From NCBI RefSeq assembly GCF_014193675.1, contig NZ_BLXZ01000008.1:62001-126000 (forward strand): a DNA stretch of 64,000 bases, written 5' to 3'. Position 1 is the stretch's first letter. Every line of letters begins with the position of its first letter. A model generated the notes under the pieces. It was not told where the DNA came from. It did no database searches and saw only the letters and a list, made by a program, of their open reading frames with translations. Of the stretch, positions 55,257 through 64,000 are shown one piece after another. The DNA comes from Geomonas limicola (GTDB lineage Bacteria; Desulfobacterota; Desulfuromonadia; Geobacterales; Geobacteraceae). The position numbers and the translations under genes are program-made.

Positions 55257-58235
55257 ATGTCGTCCACTAACAGGAATCTGTACTTCTCCCTTTTTGTCCT
55301 CTCTGGGTTCTCCGGTTTAATCTACGAGTCGATCTGGACGCATTACCTGAAACTATTTCTTGGCCACGCCGCCTATGCGCAGACACTCGTCCTGGCTATT
55401 TTCATGGGAGGGATGACCATAGGTTCCTGGCTTTGCAGCAAGTACTCGGTACGCTGGAAGAACCTCTTGGCCGCCTATGCAGTTGCCGAATGCCTCATCG
55501 GTGTGTGCGCCCTGATCTTTCATGTTGCCTTCACCAGGACCATCGAGTTCTCCTATACCAATATCCTCCCGACTCTCGGCAACCCTCTGACGATCAGCAT
55601 GTACAAGTGGGGCATCTCGGCCCTGATGATTTTGCCCCAATCAATACTGCTCGGGATGACCTTCCCGCTGATGAGTTCAGGATTGCTTCGGCTCTACCCA
55701 ACCAGCCCGGGGAAGTCTTTGGGGATGCTGTACTTCTCTAACAGCATCGGGGCTGCGTTCGGTGTCCTGGCCAGTGGTTTCCTCCTGATCCGTCTCACGG
55801 GGCTCCCCGGGACTGTCGGTATCGCGGGGGTTTTCAACCTCGCCATCGGCTTGAGCGTGTGGAGCCTCAACAGAAACGCGAGTCTGCCCCAGCCTGAGGT
55901 GCTCGACCAGGAGATCGACAGCCACCCCTCGGCACCCCCTCTTCGGTACCGGGTCTTTCTGGCCGTTTCCCTGTTGACCGGTACCGCCTCTTTCATTTAC
56001 GAGATCGGCTGGATCCGGATGCTTTCCCTGGTTCTGGGAACGTCGACCCACGCCTTCGAACTGATGTTGAGCGCCTTCATCGTAGGGCTCGCCTTGGGGG
56101 GGCTGTGGATCCAGCGCCGGATCGACCGCATTGCGAACCCGGTGCGTTACCTCGCCCTGGTGCAGCTCGTCATGGGGATGCTCGCCCTGTCGACCCTTTG
56201 GTTCTACGGCGGTACCTTCAAAATTGTGCAGTGGGTGGTGCAAACCCTGCCCAAAACCGACACCGGCTACATGCTCTACAATCTTTCCAACATCGGCATC
56301 GCCATGGCTATCATGCTGCCTACCACCTTCTGCGCCGGCATGACCCTGCCTCTGATCACCTATGCCTGCCTTACGGAAAAGGCGGGAGAAAAGAGCATCG
56401 GCGCGGTCTACGCCGCCAATACCCTGGGGGCTATCGTGGGGGTATTCGCGGCTGTTCACCTGGGAATGCCGCTTCTGGGCCTGAAAGGGCTCATGGTCTC
56501 CGGTGCCAGCATCGATCTCTTCCTGGGCGTGGCGCTGGTGCTGTTTGTGACTCGAGAAACCAGGAGTTTCAAGCCGCTTTATGCCGCAGCGGCGCTGGGG
56601 GCAACCGGCATCCTGGCGACCCTCCTTTTCGTAAAGATGGATCTCTACAAGATGGGGTCAGGGGTGTACCGGCTTGGTAACCTGGATACGCCGGACAGGT
56701 ACCGGGTGCTCTTCCACAAGGATGGCAAGACCGCCACTGTAAGCAGTTTCATGAGTGCCGACGGCATGCTCTCCATTCGCACGAACGGAAAGCCGGATGC
56801 CGCCGTGAGGATGATTCCCGGGCAGGCGCCGGTCAGCGACGAATACACCATGGTCCTGCTCGGTGCCCTGCCGATGACCTTTCACCCGAACGCCAAAACC
56901 GCGGCAGCCATCGGTCTCGGCTCGGGGATGACCTCACATACGTTGCTTTGCAACCCGGCCCTGGAGCATGTCGATACCATCGAAATTGAAAGGGCGATGA
57001 TAGAGGGAGCCAGTTACTTCAGGCCGAGGGTTGAACTGGTTTTTTCCGACCCGCGCAGCCAGATCCACAATGACGACGCGAAGACCTTCTTCTCCAAATT
57101 CAACAAGAGTTACGACCTGGTGGTATCCGAGCCCTCCAACCCTTGGGTGAGCGGAGTGGCCGGACTGTTTTCCGAGGAGTTTTACCGCCTGGTCTCCCAG
57201 CACCTCAATGAGCAGGGTGTATTCGTGCAGTGGGTCCAGTTGTACGAGATCAATACCGACCTGGTCGCCTCCATTCTCAAAGCGGCTTCTGCAGTTTTCT
57301 CCGATTATGCCGTGTATGCAGCCAATGACATCGACATGATGATCATCGCGAGAAAGAGTGGCTCCCTGCCCGAACCGGACTATTCTGTCCTGCAGACGCC
57401 GCGTCTGGCGGCCGACTTGCAACGGCTCAACGTGCGCAGCATGCAGGATCTGGAAATAAGAAAAGTCGGTACCAAGAAGTTTCTCGACAAGTTCCTTAGG
57501 TCCTACCCCATTCGGGCCAATTCCGACTACTATCCGGTGCTCGACCAGAGTGCGGCGCGCACCCGGTTCCTGGGGGCCAGTGCGGAGGCTATCACCAGTT
57601 TCTCGAACTTCCCGGTGCCGGCGCTGGAGATGCTCCACGGACAAAGGGCGGCGAGGAGCCGTACCGAAATTGCTCCCGTACCGAACTTCGAGAAATCGCG
57701 GCAGGCGTTCATAGCCACCGCGTTACGGGACTACCTCGTCTCCGGCAATTTGGTCGCGTCACTACCTGAGGATCTGCGCGGCAAGGTGCAGGCTTTGAAG
57801 GCAGGCTGTACAGGCAATGCGATTCTGGCTGAGGATGAACGGCTCGGCATAACCTTCAATCTTGGTATAGCCATGAGCCCCTACTTGACCCCTGCAGAGC
57901 TGGAGCCCCTCTGGCTGGCAACGATGTCGGGAAAGTGTGCCTCCCAGACGACACCAATGGCGAATCAGTGGCTCGGGGTGTTGCAGGCAGTCGGCAACCG
58001 CAATGCGGGCGAGATGCTTGCCGGCGCCCGTGCGCTGCTCGCGGGCAGCGGAGGTCTCACACCTGCCGCCCGGCATTTTCTCCTCGTCACCGCCATGCTC
58101 GGGGCAGAGGCGCGCGGGGAGCACGTCGAAGCCAACCGGCTCTGGCTTCAGTACGGACAGCAGGTTGGTGCTAATCTGGAAGATGACCTGCTGCTGAGGC
58201 TTCTCGTGGCGGAGAGTTCGGCAAGGCAACCCTGA
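55257..58235 (+). CDS. Fused membrane/spermidine-synthase-like protein
   Basis: The 992-residue protein has about 12-14 membrane helices in the first ~475 residues, as in MFS-like 'fused MFS/spermidine synthase' proteins. A Rossmann methyltransferase-like spermidine synthase domain follows (about 500-700: AAAIGLGSGMTSHTLL, VDTIEIERAMIEGASYF, DAKTFFSKFNKSYDLVVSEPSNPWVSG). A helical C-terminal tail ends it. Substrate unknown; in-membrane polyamine-like transfer is inferred from the family. ATG 55257 follows GGAGGTTGG. Confidence 0.85.
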   Translation: MSSTNRNLYFSLFVLSGFSGLIYESIWTHYLKLFLGHAAYAQTLVLAIFMGGMTIGSWLCSKYSVRWKNLLAAYAVAECLIGVCALIFHVAFTRTIEFSYTNILPTLGNPLTISMYKWGISALMILPQSILLGMTFPLMSSGLLRLYPTSPGKSLGMLYFSNSIGAAFGVLASGFLLIRLTGLPGTVGIAGVFNLAIGLSVWSLNRNASLPQPEVLDQEIDSHPSAPPLRYRVFLAVSLLTGTASFIYEIGWIRMLSLVLGTSTHAFELMLSAFIVGLALGGLWIQRRIDRIANPVRYLALVQLVMGMLALSTLWFYGGTFKIVQWVVQTLPKTDTGYMLYNLSNIGIAMAIMLPTTFCAGMTLPLITYACLTEKAGEKSIGAVYAANTLGAIVGVFAAVHLGMPLLGLKGLMVSGASIDLFLGVALVLFVTRETRSFKPLYAAAALGATGILATLLFVKMDLYKMGSGVYRLGNLDTPDRYRVLFHKDGKTATVSSFMSADGMLSIRTNGKPDAAVRMIPGQAPVSDEYTMVLLGALPMTFHPNAKTAAAIGLGSGMTSHTLLCNPALEHVDTIEIERAMIEGASYFRPRVELVFSDPRSQIHNDDAKTFFSKFNKSYDLVVSEPSNPWVSGVAGLFSEEFYRLVSQHLNEQGVFVQWVQLYEINTDLVASILKAASAVFSDYAVYAANDIDMMIIARKSGSLPEPDYSVLQTPRLAADLQRLNVRSMQDLEIRKVGTKKFLDKFLRSYPIRANSDYYPVLDQSAARTRFLGASAEAITSFSNFPVPALEMLHGQRAARSRTEIAPVPNFEKSRQAFIATALRDYLVSGNLVASLPEDLRGKVQALKAGCTGNAILAEDERLGITFNLGIAMSPYLTPAELEPLWLATMSGKCASQTTPMANQWLGVLQAVGNRNAGEMLAGARALLAGSGGLTPAARHFLLVTAMLGAEARGEHVEANRLWLQYGQQVGANLEDDLLLRLLVAESSARQP

Positions 58236-58317
58236 CAGGGATAGAGGGGCTGCTGGGGAAGAGCTGGACGATTTCGCCCTTGACGGAAGGGGCGTAAAGC
58301 GTGACGCTGGTAACATC

Positions 58318-59511
58318 ATGGACACACCTACCCTGAAGCGTATCCCCCGGGGCATCTGGGCCCTTGGCCTGGTCAGCATGTTCATGGACATCTCCTCGGA
58401 GATGATCCACAGCCTGCTCCCCCTGTTCCTGGTCGGCCCCTTGGGCGCCAGCACGTTCCTGGTCGGCGTGCTCGAAGGTCTGGCCGAATCCACCGCCCTC
58501 GTGGTCAAGGTTTTCTCCGGCACCCTCAGCGATTACCTTGAGAAGCGCAAGATCCTGGCCGTCTTCGGCTATGCGCTGAGCGCGCTGACCAAGCCGCTCT
58601 TTGCCGTCGCCCCGAGCGTGGGCCTGGTTTTCACCGCCCGCATGCTGGACCGGGTGGGAAAAGGGGTGCGGGGCGCTCCTCGCGATGCACTGGTGGCCGA
58701 TCTCGCTCCACCCGAGATTCGCGGTGCCGCCTTTGGGCTGCGCCAGGCCCTCGACACGGTCGGAGCACTCCTGGGGCCGCTCTTGGCGGTCGGCCTGATG
58801 CTCCTTTGGGCAGACAACTTCCGCGCCGTGTTCTGGGTCGCGCTCATTCCGGGGTTGCTCGCCGTTTTGCTGCTGCTCTTCGGCGTGGAAGAATCGCCGC
58901 AGAAGGAAGGCGCCCGCCGCACGAACCCCATTCGAAGAGAAAACCTGGCCCGCCTGACCGGTGCCTACTGGTGGGTGGTCGGCATCGGTGCCGTCTTCAC
59001 CCTGGCGCGTTTCAGCGAGGCATTCCTGGTGCTGCGCGCCAAAGAGGGAGGGGTTCCGATTGCCTTCGTCCCTTTGGTCATGGTCGGCATGAACCTGGTC
59101 TACTCGGGGGCCGCCTATCCCTTCGGCAAACTCTCCGACCGCATCAGCCACCTGACGCTGCTGTCGCTCGGCTTGCTGGTCCTGATCGCAGCCGATCTCG
59201 TCTTGGCGGCAGGCGGCCACTGGAGTTCTATCGCGGTGGGGGTCTCGTTGTGGGGGCTTCACATGGGGATGACCCAGGGGTTGCTGGCTGCCATGGTTGC
59301 CCACGCCGCCCCTGAAGACCTGCGCGGCACGGCCTTCGGCTTTTTCAACCTGGTGAGCGGAATCGCCATGTTGATTGCCAGTGCCGTCGCTGGAATGCTC
59401 TGGGACCGCTTCGGTGCACCTTTCACCTTCTACGCCGGGGCGGGCTTCGCTGCGCTGACCCTTACTGCTCTGCTCCTCAAGAAGTCACTGGGAACACGAG
59501 TGGGGGGATAA
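58318..59511 (+). CDS. Major facilitator superfamily transporter
   Basis: The 397-residue protein has 12 predicted membrane helices with an MFS loop signature (RMLDRVGKGVRGAPRDALVADL) between helices 4 and 5. Substrate cannot be inferred. The gene begins 82 bases after the preceding one, so co-transcription is possible. A terminator follows. Confidence 0.9.
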   Translation: MDTPTLKRIPRGIWALGLVSMFMDISSEMIHSLLPLFLVGPLGASTFLVGVLEGLAESTALVVKVFSGTLSDYLEKRKILAVFGYALSALTKPLFAVAPSVGLVFTARMLDRVGKGVRGAPRDALVADLAPPEIRGAAFGLRQALDTVGALLGPLLAVGLMLLWADNFRAVFWVALIPGLLAVLLLLFGVEESPQKEGARRTNPIRRENLARLTGAYWWVVGIGAVFTLARFSEAFLVLRAKEGGVPIAFVPLVMVGMNLVYSGAAYPFGKLSDRISHLTLLSLGLLVLIAADLVLAAGGHWSSIAVGVSLWGLHMGMTQGLLAAMVAHAAPEDLRGTAFGFFNLVSGIAMLIASAVAGMLWDRFGAPFTFYAGAGFAALTLTALLLKKSLGTRVGG

Positions 59512-59825
59512 CACCCAGCTACAGTTCGAAAGAAACCAGGGGAGCGCCCTTTCGGTTAATAACGATGAAGAGGGCCAGTCATGATGACTGGCCCTCTTCA
59601 TTTTGCGGGAGGTTCCTTGGCCGCCAACCTTCCTGTCGATGACAGGTGCCCCTCGGGGGATTAGCGATAGACAAAGAAGAAACACTGTGTCAGATTAAAC
59701 CGCACCTGCGCTGTGGCCGCACTCCCACTGGGGTCTGCCGCCAGCGGACTACACTTTCGCTTCAGGCGTGCCGATAGGTATCGGTAACGGTTCAAAACCT
59801 ACGGTCTGCGGCAAGAGGAACGCCA
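59512..59825. other. Intergenic region
   Basis: It contains the terminator of the MFS gene at 59567-59604. The remaining bases hold no gene, only a short GATAGGTATC palindrome-like word near 59772. Confidence 0.5.
59567..59604 (+). terminator. Intrinsic terminator after MFS gene
   Basis: GAAGAGGGCCAGTC / GACTGGCCCTCTTC is a perfect 14-bp stem with a 5-base loop, followed by ATTTT. Confidence 0.85.
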
Positions 59826-62405
59826 ATGGGTGGCTTTTCCCTGACAACGGCAATGGTGATCGCCTGCCTGATGTCCCTGATGATCTTCGGGTTTCTGGTC
59901 GCGCTTTCGCGCGGTCAGCGTTCGGGACAGTTCTCGACCTCGTACCGCCTTTTGGGGATCGCCTACCTCTTTAACGGGCTCAGACTGATCTGCCAACTCC
60001 TCTCAGTGGCGTCCCTGCCCGGGCTTACCATCGCGGGGGATTTCTGCTACCTGGCATTTATCACCACGTTCTGGTTCGGGATGCGCTTATACGTGCGCCC
60101 CGAGCCCGCTAACCGGCGCCTCGTCCTGGTCCCGGCCCTCCTCTTCGCCTGGATCCTCTTCTCGCGTCTCACCGGCGTCCCCATCCCCTGGCTGTTCGTC
60201 CCGCAACACGCGGTGGGAACGGGCATCTTCCTGCTCTCCGGCTACCATGTCTGGCGCCTGCACCGGGAGAGGACCAACTACGATCTGCTGGTGCTCGCCC
60301 TCATGATGTGGACCCAGGGGATCAGCACGGCAACCTACCCCTTCACCCGGCACACCTGGTACGCCCCCTACGGCTTCGCGCTCTTCGCGCTGTTGGCCTC
60401 TGCCATCGGCATGGGGCTCATGGTCGCGGCGCTGCGCGAGGAACAGCGGGAGCTCGAGACGGAGATAGCCGCGCGCAGGGAGGCCGAGAAGACCCGCGAG
60501 GAGTCCCTGGCCTTCATCGAAACCCTGCTCGCCGAGTCACCGACCGGCATCGTCGTCTTCGAAGGCACCACCGGGGAGTGCGTGCACGCCAACTCAAGAA
60601 TTGCCGAAATGATCGGAGGCCCGGTCGAATCGGTCCGCGGACAGAACTTCAGGTCGATCGAGTCGTGGCAGCGAGGGGCGGTAACGGCCGTCGCGGAACA
60701 GACCCTCAGGGACGGAATCACCCGGTCCGCGGAGCTCAACCAGGAAACCAGCTTCGGGAAAAGCGTCTTCCTGGAGTGCTACCTCTCCCGCTTCACGGTC
60801 GACGGGATTTCCTACCTCCTGGTGGTGGCCTCCGACATATCGGAGCGTAAGCGTTCGGAGGCGCTGCTGCGCGAGAGCGAGGACCGGCTCCGCAGCATCC
60901 TGAAGACCGCCATCGACGGCTTCTGGATACTGGACCCGCAGGGGAGGGTCCTCGAAGTGAACGACTCTTACTGCCGCATGAGCGGCTACGCCAAGGAGGA
61001 ACTGCTGGGAGAGCAGATCGGCCTGGTGGAGGATGTCGAACTCGCCGAGGAGACGACGGCACATATCCGGCGCCTGAAGGACCTGGGGAAGGAACGCTTC
61101 GAGACGCGGCACCGTCGCAAGGACGGGAGCAGCTTCGAGGTCGAGGTCAGCGTCCAGTACCTCCCCTCCGGGATGTTCGTGGCTTTCATCCGGGACCTTT
61201 CCCAGCGCAAGACCGACGAGGCGGAACGCCGCCGCCTGGAGGAGCAACTGCAACAGTCCCTCAAGATGGAGTCGGTGGGGCGCCTGGCGGGGGGAGTGGC
61301 GCACGACTTCAACAACATGCTCTCGGTGATCATCGGGCACGCCAACCTGGCGCTGATGCGGCTCGAGAAGGGGGACGGCCAAAAACTTCGCTCGGACCTC
61401 GATCAGATCGGCAAGGCAGCGGAACGCTCGGCAGGGCTCACCCGTCAGCTTCTCGCCTTTGCCCGCAAGCAGACCATCGCACCAAAATCGCTCGACATGA
61501 ACCTGGCGGTCAAGGGGATGCTCGGGATGCTGCGGCGTATCATCGGCGAAAATATCGAGCTTAGCTGGAACCCCGCTGCGGGGCTCTGGCCGGTGAAGAT
61601 GGATCCCAGCCAGCTGGACCAGGTGCTCGCCAACCTCTGTGTGAACGCGCGGGATGCCATACGTGACGTCGGCAGGATCGTGATAGAAGTGGCGAACCGC
61701 AGCTTCGACGGCAACTACCGGGCGACGCACCTCGAGGTACTGGGGACCGACTACGTCCTCCTGACCGTGCGCGACGACGGTTGCGGCATGGACCCGGAGA
61801 CGCTCCCGCACATCTTCGAACCGTTCTTCACCACCAAGGCCCTGGGGGAGGGGACCGGGCTCGGCCTGGCCACCGTGTACGGGATCGTGAAGCAAAACGA
61901 CGGCTTTATCGACGTGGCGAGCGAGCCGGGAGTGGGGACCACCTTCAGTATCTACCTCCCGCGGCACCTGGAGGCCGGAGAGTCCCTGGCGCTTCCGGAG
62001 CGGGAGCGGGTTGCCGAGGGGGGAGACGAGACCATCCTCCTCGTGGAGGACGAGCCGGCCATCCTGGACATGGCTACCCAGATCCTGGCCGGTCAGGGGT
62101 ACCGTGTCCTGACGGCGCAGGCACCGGGCGAGGCGATCGCACTCATGCTGGAGCACCGGGGGGTGGTCGACCTGCTGGTGACCGACGTGGTGATGCCGGA
62201 GATGAACGGGCGCGACCTTGCCCAGAGCCTGAAGAAATTGAACCCCGAGCTGCGCTGTCTCTTCATTTCCGGGTACACGGCCGACATCATCGCGCCGCAC
62301 GGGCTGCTGGAGCCCGGTGTCTGCTTCCTGGAAAAGCCGTTCAACCTGGGCGACCTGGCCGCGAAGGTCCGCGAGGTCCTCGACGGCGTCGTTATCTCAA
62401 GTTGA
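59826..62405 (+). CDS. Membrane-bound hybrid histidine kinase (7-TM sensor)
   Basis: The 859-residue protein has about seven membrane helices in residues 1-205, then two PAS domains (about 240-345 and 350-470; first ends DISERKRSE). HisKA (AGGVAHDFNNMLSVIIGHA), HATPase (DDGCGMDPE, GTGLGLATVYGIV) and a C-terminal receiver (LLVTDVVMPEMNG, LEKPFN) follow. The 7-TM sensor points to a membrane or redox signal. The start is ATG 59826, after AGAGGAACGCC. Confidence 0.93.
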   Translation: MGGFSLTTAMVIACLMSLMIFGFLVALSRGQRSGQFSTSYRLLGIAYLFNGLRLICQLLSVASLPGLTIAGDFCYLAFITTFWFGMRLYVRPEPANRRLVLVPALLFAWILFSRLTGVPIPWLFVPQHAVGTGIFLLSGYHVWRLHRERTNYDLLVLALMMWTQGISTATYPFTRHTWYAPYGFALFALLASAIGMGLMVAALREEQRELETEIAARREAEKTREESLAFIETLLAESPTGIVVFEGTTGECVHANSRIAEMIGGPVESVRGQNFRSIESWQRGAVTAVAEQTLRDGITRSAELNQETSFGKSVFLECYLSRFTVDGISYLLVVASDISERKRSEALLRESEDRLRSILKTAIDGFWILDPQGRVLEVNDSYCRMSGYAKEELLGEQIGLVEDVELAEETTAHIRRLKDLGKERFETRHRRKDGSSFEVEVSVQYLPSGMFVAFIRDLSQRKTDEAERRRLEEQLQQSLKMESVGRLAGGVAHDFNNMLSVIIGHANLALMRLEKGDGQKLRSDLDQIGKAAERSAGLTRQLLAFARKQTIAPKSLDMNLAVKGMLGMLRRIIGENIELSWNPAAGLWPVKMDPSQLDQVLANLCVNARDAIRDVGRIVIEVANRSFDGNYRATHLEVLGTDYVLLTVRDDGCGMDPETLPHIFEPFFTTKALGEGTGLGLATVYGIVKQNDGFIDVASEPGVGTTFSIYLPRHLEAGESLALPERERVAEGGDETILLVEDEPAILDMATQILAGQGYRVLTAQAPGEAIALMLEHRGVVDLLVTDVVMPEMNGRDLAQSLKKLNPELRCLFISGYTADIIAPHGLLEPGVCFLEKPFNLGDLAAKVREVLDGVVISS

Positions 62406-62562
62406 TGTGGTGTTCGAAGGGGGCACAGCTCAACCATCGACTCTAGACTGGCAGCTTGGTTTCCGCTTCCCGATCACGGCTTCCTTTTCTCGTCGTAGGA
62501 GTTGTATTACGATAAGGGGAGACGCAGCTACCGTAACCGGAGCAGTCGTGGAGGAGAAGCAG

Positions 62563-63201
62563 ATGAAGGTAACGAGAATCGGCATCGTCGGATCTGGTCA
62601 TATCGGAGGCAATCTCGGCATCTTGCTCGGCAAGGCGGGGTACGAGATCTTCTTCAGCTCGAGACACCCGGAGGCGCTGCAGGGCCTGGTCCAGGAGGCC
62701 GGACCTGCCGCTCGTGTGGGGACGGCGGAGGAGGCCATCGCCTTTGGCGACGTGGTGATCCTCTCCATTCCGCTCAAGAGCTACCGGGAATTGGACAGGG
62801 AGGTAAAACAGGCCCTGAAAGGGAAGGTCGTCATCGACACCTCGAACCCTTACCCGGAGCGGGACGGGGTGATGGCAGTCGAAGCGCGGCAGGATGCCGG
62901 CGGCATGGGGACCGTGGTCTCGCGCCTACTGCCGGAAGCGCGGATCGTGAGGGCGTTCAACTCGGTCTACTTCGAGGATCTTAAAAAGGGGATCAACCAG
63001 AAGGGCGAGCGTATCGGCATACCGATCGCGGGGGACGACGGGGAAGCCGTGGACGTCGCCGTGGAACTGGCCCGGAGAGCGGGGCTCGATCCTGTCGTGG
63101 TGGGAGGGCTCAGGCAGTCGAAACTCTTCGACGTCGGCACCTCCGTCTACGCCACCAGTGCCTCGGCGCGTGAGATAAAAGAGCGCCTCGGGATCGAGTG
63201 A
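62563..63201 (+). CDS. NADPH-dependent F420-reductase-like oxidoreductase
   Basis: The 212-residue protein has a Rossmann dinucleotide-binding start (RIGIVGSGHIGGNLGILLGKAGYE), SSRHPEAL as a cofactor-selective loop, and VVILSIPLKSY. NADPH-dependent F420-reductase or related ketoreductase families have this layout; the substrate is not known. ATG 62563 follows GAGGAGAAGC. Confidence 0.85.
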   Translation: MKVTRIGIVGSGHIGGNLGILLGKAGYEIFFSSRHPEALQGLVQEAGPAARVGTAEEAIAFGDVVILSIPLKSYRELDREVKQALKGKVVIDTSNPYPERDGVMAVEARQDAGGMGTVVSRLLPEARIVRAFNSVYFEDLKKGINQKGERIGIPIAGDDGEAVDVAVELARRAGLDPVVVGGLRQSKLFDVGTSVYATSASAREIKERLGIE

Positions 63202-63230
63202 GAACGGAAACAGCCAGCGAGAGAAACAAA

Positions 63231-63268
63231 GCGAGGGCCGGTCAGCAATGACCGGCCCTCGCGCATTT
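63231..63268. terminator. Terminator between convergent genes
   Basis: GCGAGGGCCGGTC / GACCGGCCCTCGC, a perfect 13-bp stem. A short GCATTT tract follows on the forward strand, so termination is plausible but not ideal. Confidence 0.75.
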
Positions 63269-63310
63269 CAGGTGCCTGCTTTCGTTGTCAATAGTCCATC
63301 GACAAGTGCC

Positions 63311-63787
63311 TCAGTGCGTGTGTCTCTCCCTCACCTGGGCGAGTTCCTCCCCGGTGGCGTCCCGGACGGCGACGACGGTGCACTCGAAGACCAGCGCCAT
63401 TCCCGCCAGGGGATGATTGGCGTCGAGGACCGCCTTGCCGTCGGCGATGTCCGTTACCGTCGCATAGGCGGGCGGTGCGTCGCTGTCGTCGGGCACCGTT
63501 CCTTCCAGCTGCATGCCGACCTCCAGGGGCTGCGGGAGCTGCTCAACGGGAACCATGTCGACCAGTTCAGGGTCGTATTCGCCGAAGGCATCCGCGGGCT
63601 GCAGCTTTACCGTCACCGAGCAACCGACGCTCTGCCCCTCGAGGGCCGCCTCCACCGGAGCGAAGATGCCGCCGTAGCCGCCATGCAGGTACTGAAGTTG
63701 CTCGTCGTCCGCCTTGAGCAGGTTGCCGTCGCTGTCGGCGACGGTGTAGCTGAGAGTGACGACTTTATCGTTGGTGATTGTGCTCAT
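63311..63787 (-). CDS. slyD: FKBP-type peptidyl-prolyl isomerase, SlyD-like
   Basis: The 158-residue protein has an FKBP domain with an inserted IF domain (HGGYGGIFAPVEAALEGQ, then ADAFGEYDPELV, and ANHPLAGMALVFECTVVAVRDA). The C-terminus is short (RERHTH) compared with the His/Cys-rich tail of E. coli SlyD. It accelerates proline isomerisation and may act as a chaperone. ATG 63787 follows AAGGACGG. Confidence 0.9.
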   Translation of the reverse strand: MSTITNDKVVTLSYTVADSDGNLLKADDEQLQYLHGGYGGIFAPVEAALEGQSVGCSVTVKLQPADAFGEYDPELVDMVPVEQLPQPLEVGMQLEGTVPDDSDAPPAYATVTDIADGKAVLDANHPLAGMALVFECTVVAVRDATGEELAQVRERHTH

Positions 63788-64000
63788 GGTCCGTCCTTGA
63801 AAGAGTGATAGGCGGCCGGTCGTTACTTCTCTCCGGCGCGCAAGAAGGGACATCATAGCATAAAAAGGCGCAAACACTAGGAGTCAGGTTTTTACCTGCC
63901 ACCGGCGTCTCCCGGAGATACCGTAGGGGTGCGCCCTCTCTGCAGATCTGTGAGTACTGCTTCTCGTAGTCTGACGTATCGGTCAGGCATTTTTAATTTA
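63788..64000. other. Intergenic end of window
   Basis: No gene seen in the last 213 bases. Confidence 0.4.

Overview
The window looks like chromosome from a Geobacteraceae-type bacterium (Geobacter/Geomonas/Citrifermentans group, Desulfuromonadota). This is inferred from high G+C DNA, a split transketolase, a B12-dependent methionine synthase lacking the reactivation domain, many PAS-rich hybrid histidine kinases, and a periplasmic sensor carrying a CxxCH haem motif. No rRNA, tRNA, CRISPR array or insertion sequence was recognised.

1-31 kb is mostly housekeeping and signalling. It holds a sirohaem reductase fragment, two rhodanese proteins, pyruvate carboxylase (with a TGGT-N3-ACCA operator-like palindrome upstream), a DUF554 membrane protein, murI-GerMN, metH, the two transketolase halves coupled to a pseudopilin-like gene, and a haem-sensor kinase with its sigma-54 activator. 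Next come a DUF362 ferredoxin protein, a degenerate double receiver, a cytoplasmic hybrid kinase, peptide deformylase, a CheY/CheX-like pair, a periplasmic-sensing hybrid kinase, azlCD and an orphan receiver with a sigma-54-type promoter.

31-35 kb is a compact leftward type VI secretion cargo module: PAAR tip, DUF4123 adaptor, a small helical protein, a Tle1/DUF2235 lipase effector and an exported DUF2931-like protein (probable immunity). No T6SS structural genes are present. The effector and immunity genes are visibly more AT-rich than the adaptor genes.

36-41 kb carries a dipeptide epimerase, small exported proteins, a stand-alone yidD, and a coupled PD-(D/E)xK-like nuclease / unknown pair followed by a second DUF2235 hydrolase.

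41.5-45.9 kb is a strongly AT-rich, overlapping three-gene operon. It encodes a PD-(D/E)xK-type effector, a small middle component and a Rad50-like ABC ATPase. This matches the computationally predicted ABC three-component (ABC-3C) conflict systems and is the leading candidate for a little-characterised defence system. Two copies of a palindromic element, at 38.65 and 47.01 kb, bracket this cargo.

46-64 kb returns to ordinary content: DinB-like protein, bacteriohemerythrin, DUF4197, an MscS channel, a decayed PEBP gene, a CsgG/DUF4810/DUF799 lipoprotein operon, a 21-bp tandem array, and a ParE-type toxin-antitoxin pair between two paralogous genes of unknown function. It ends with an SRPBCC protein, a membrane spermidine-synthase-like protein, an MFS transporter, a 7-TM hybrid kinase, an F420-reductase-like oxidoreductase and SlyD.
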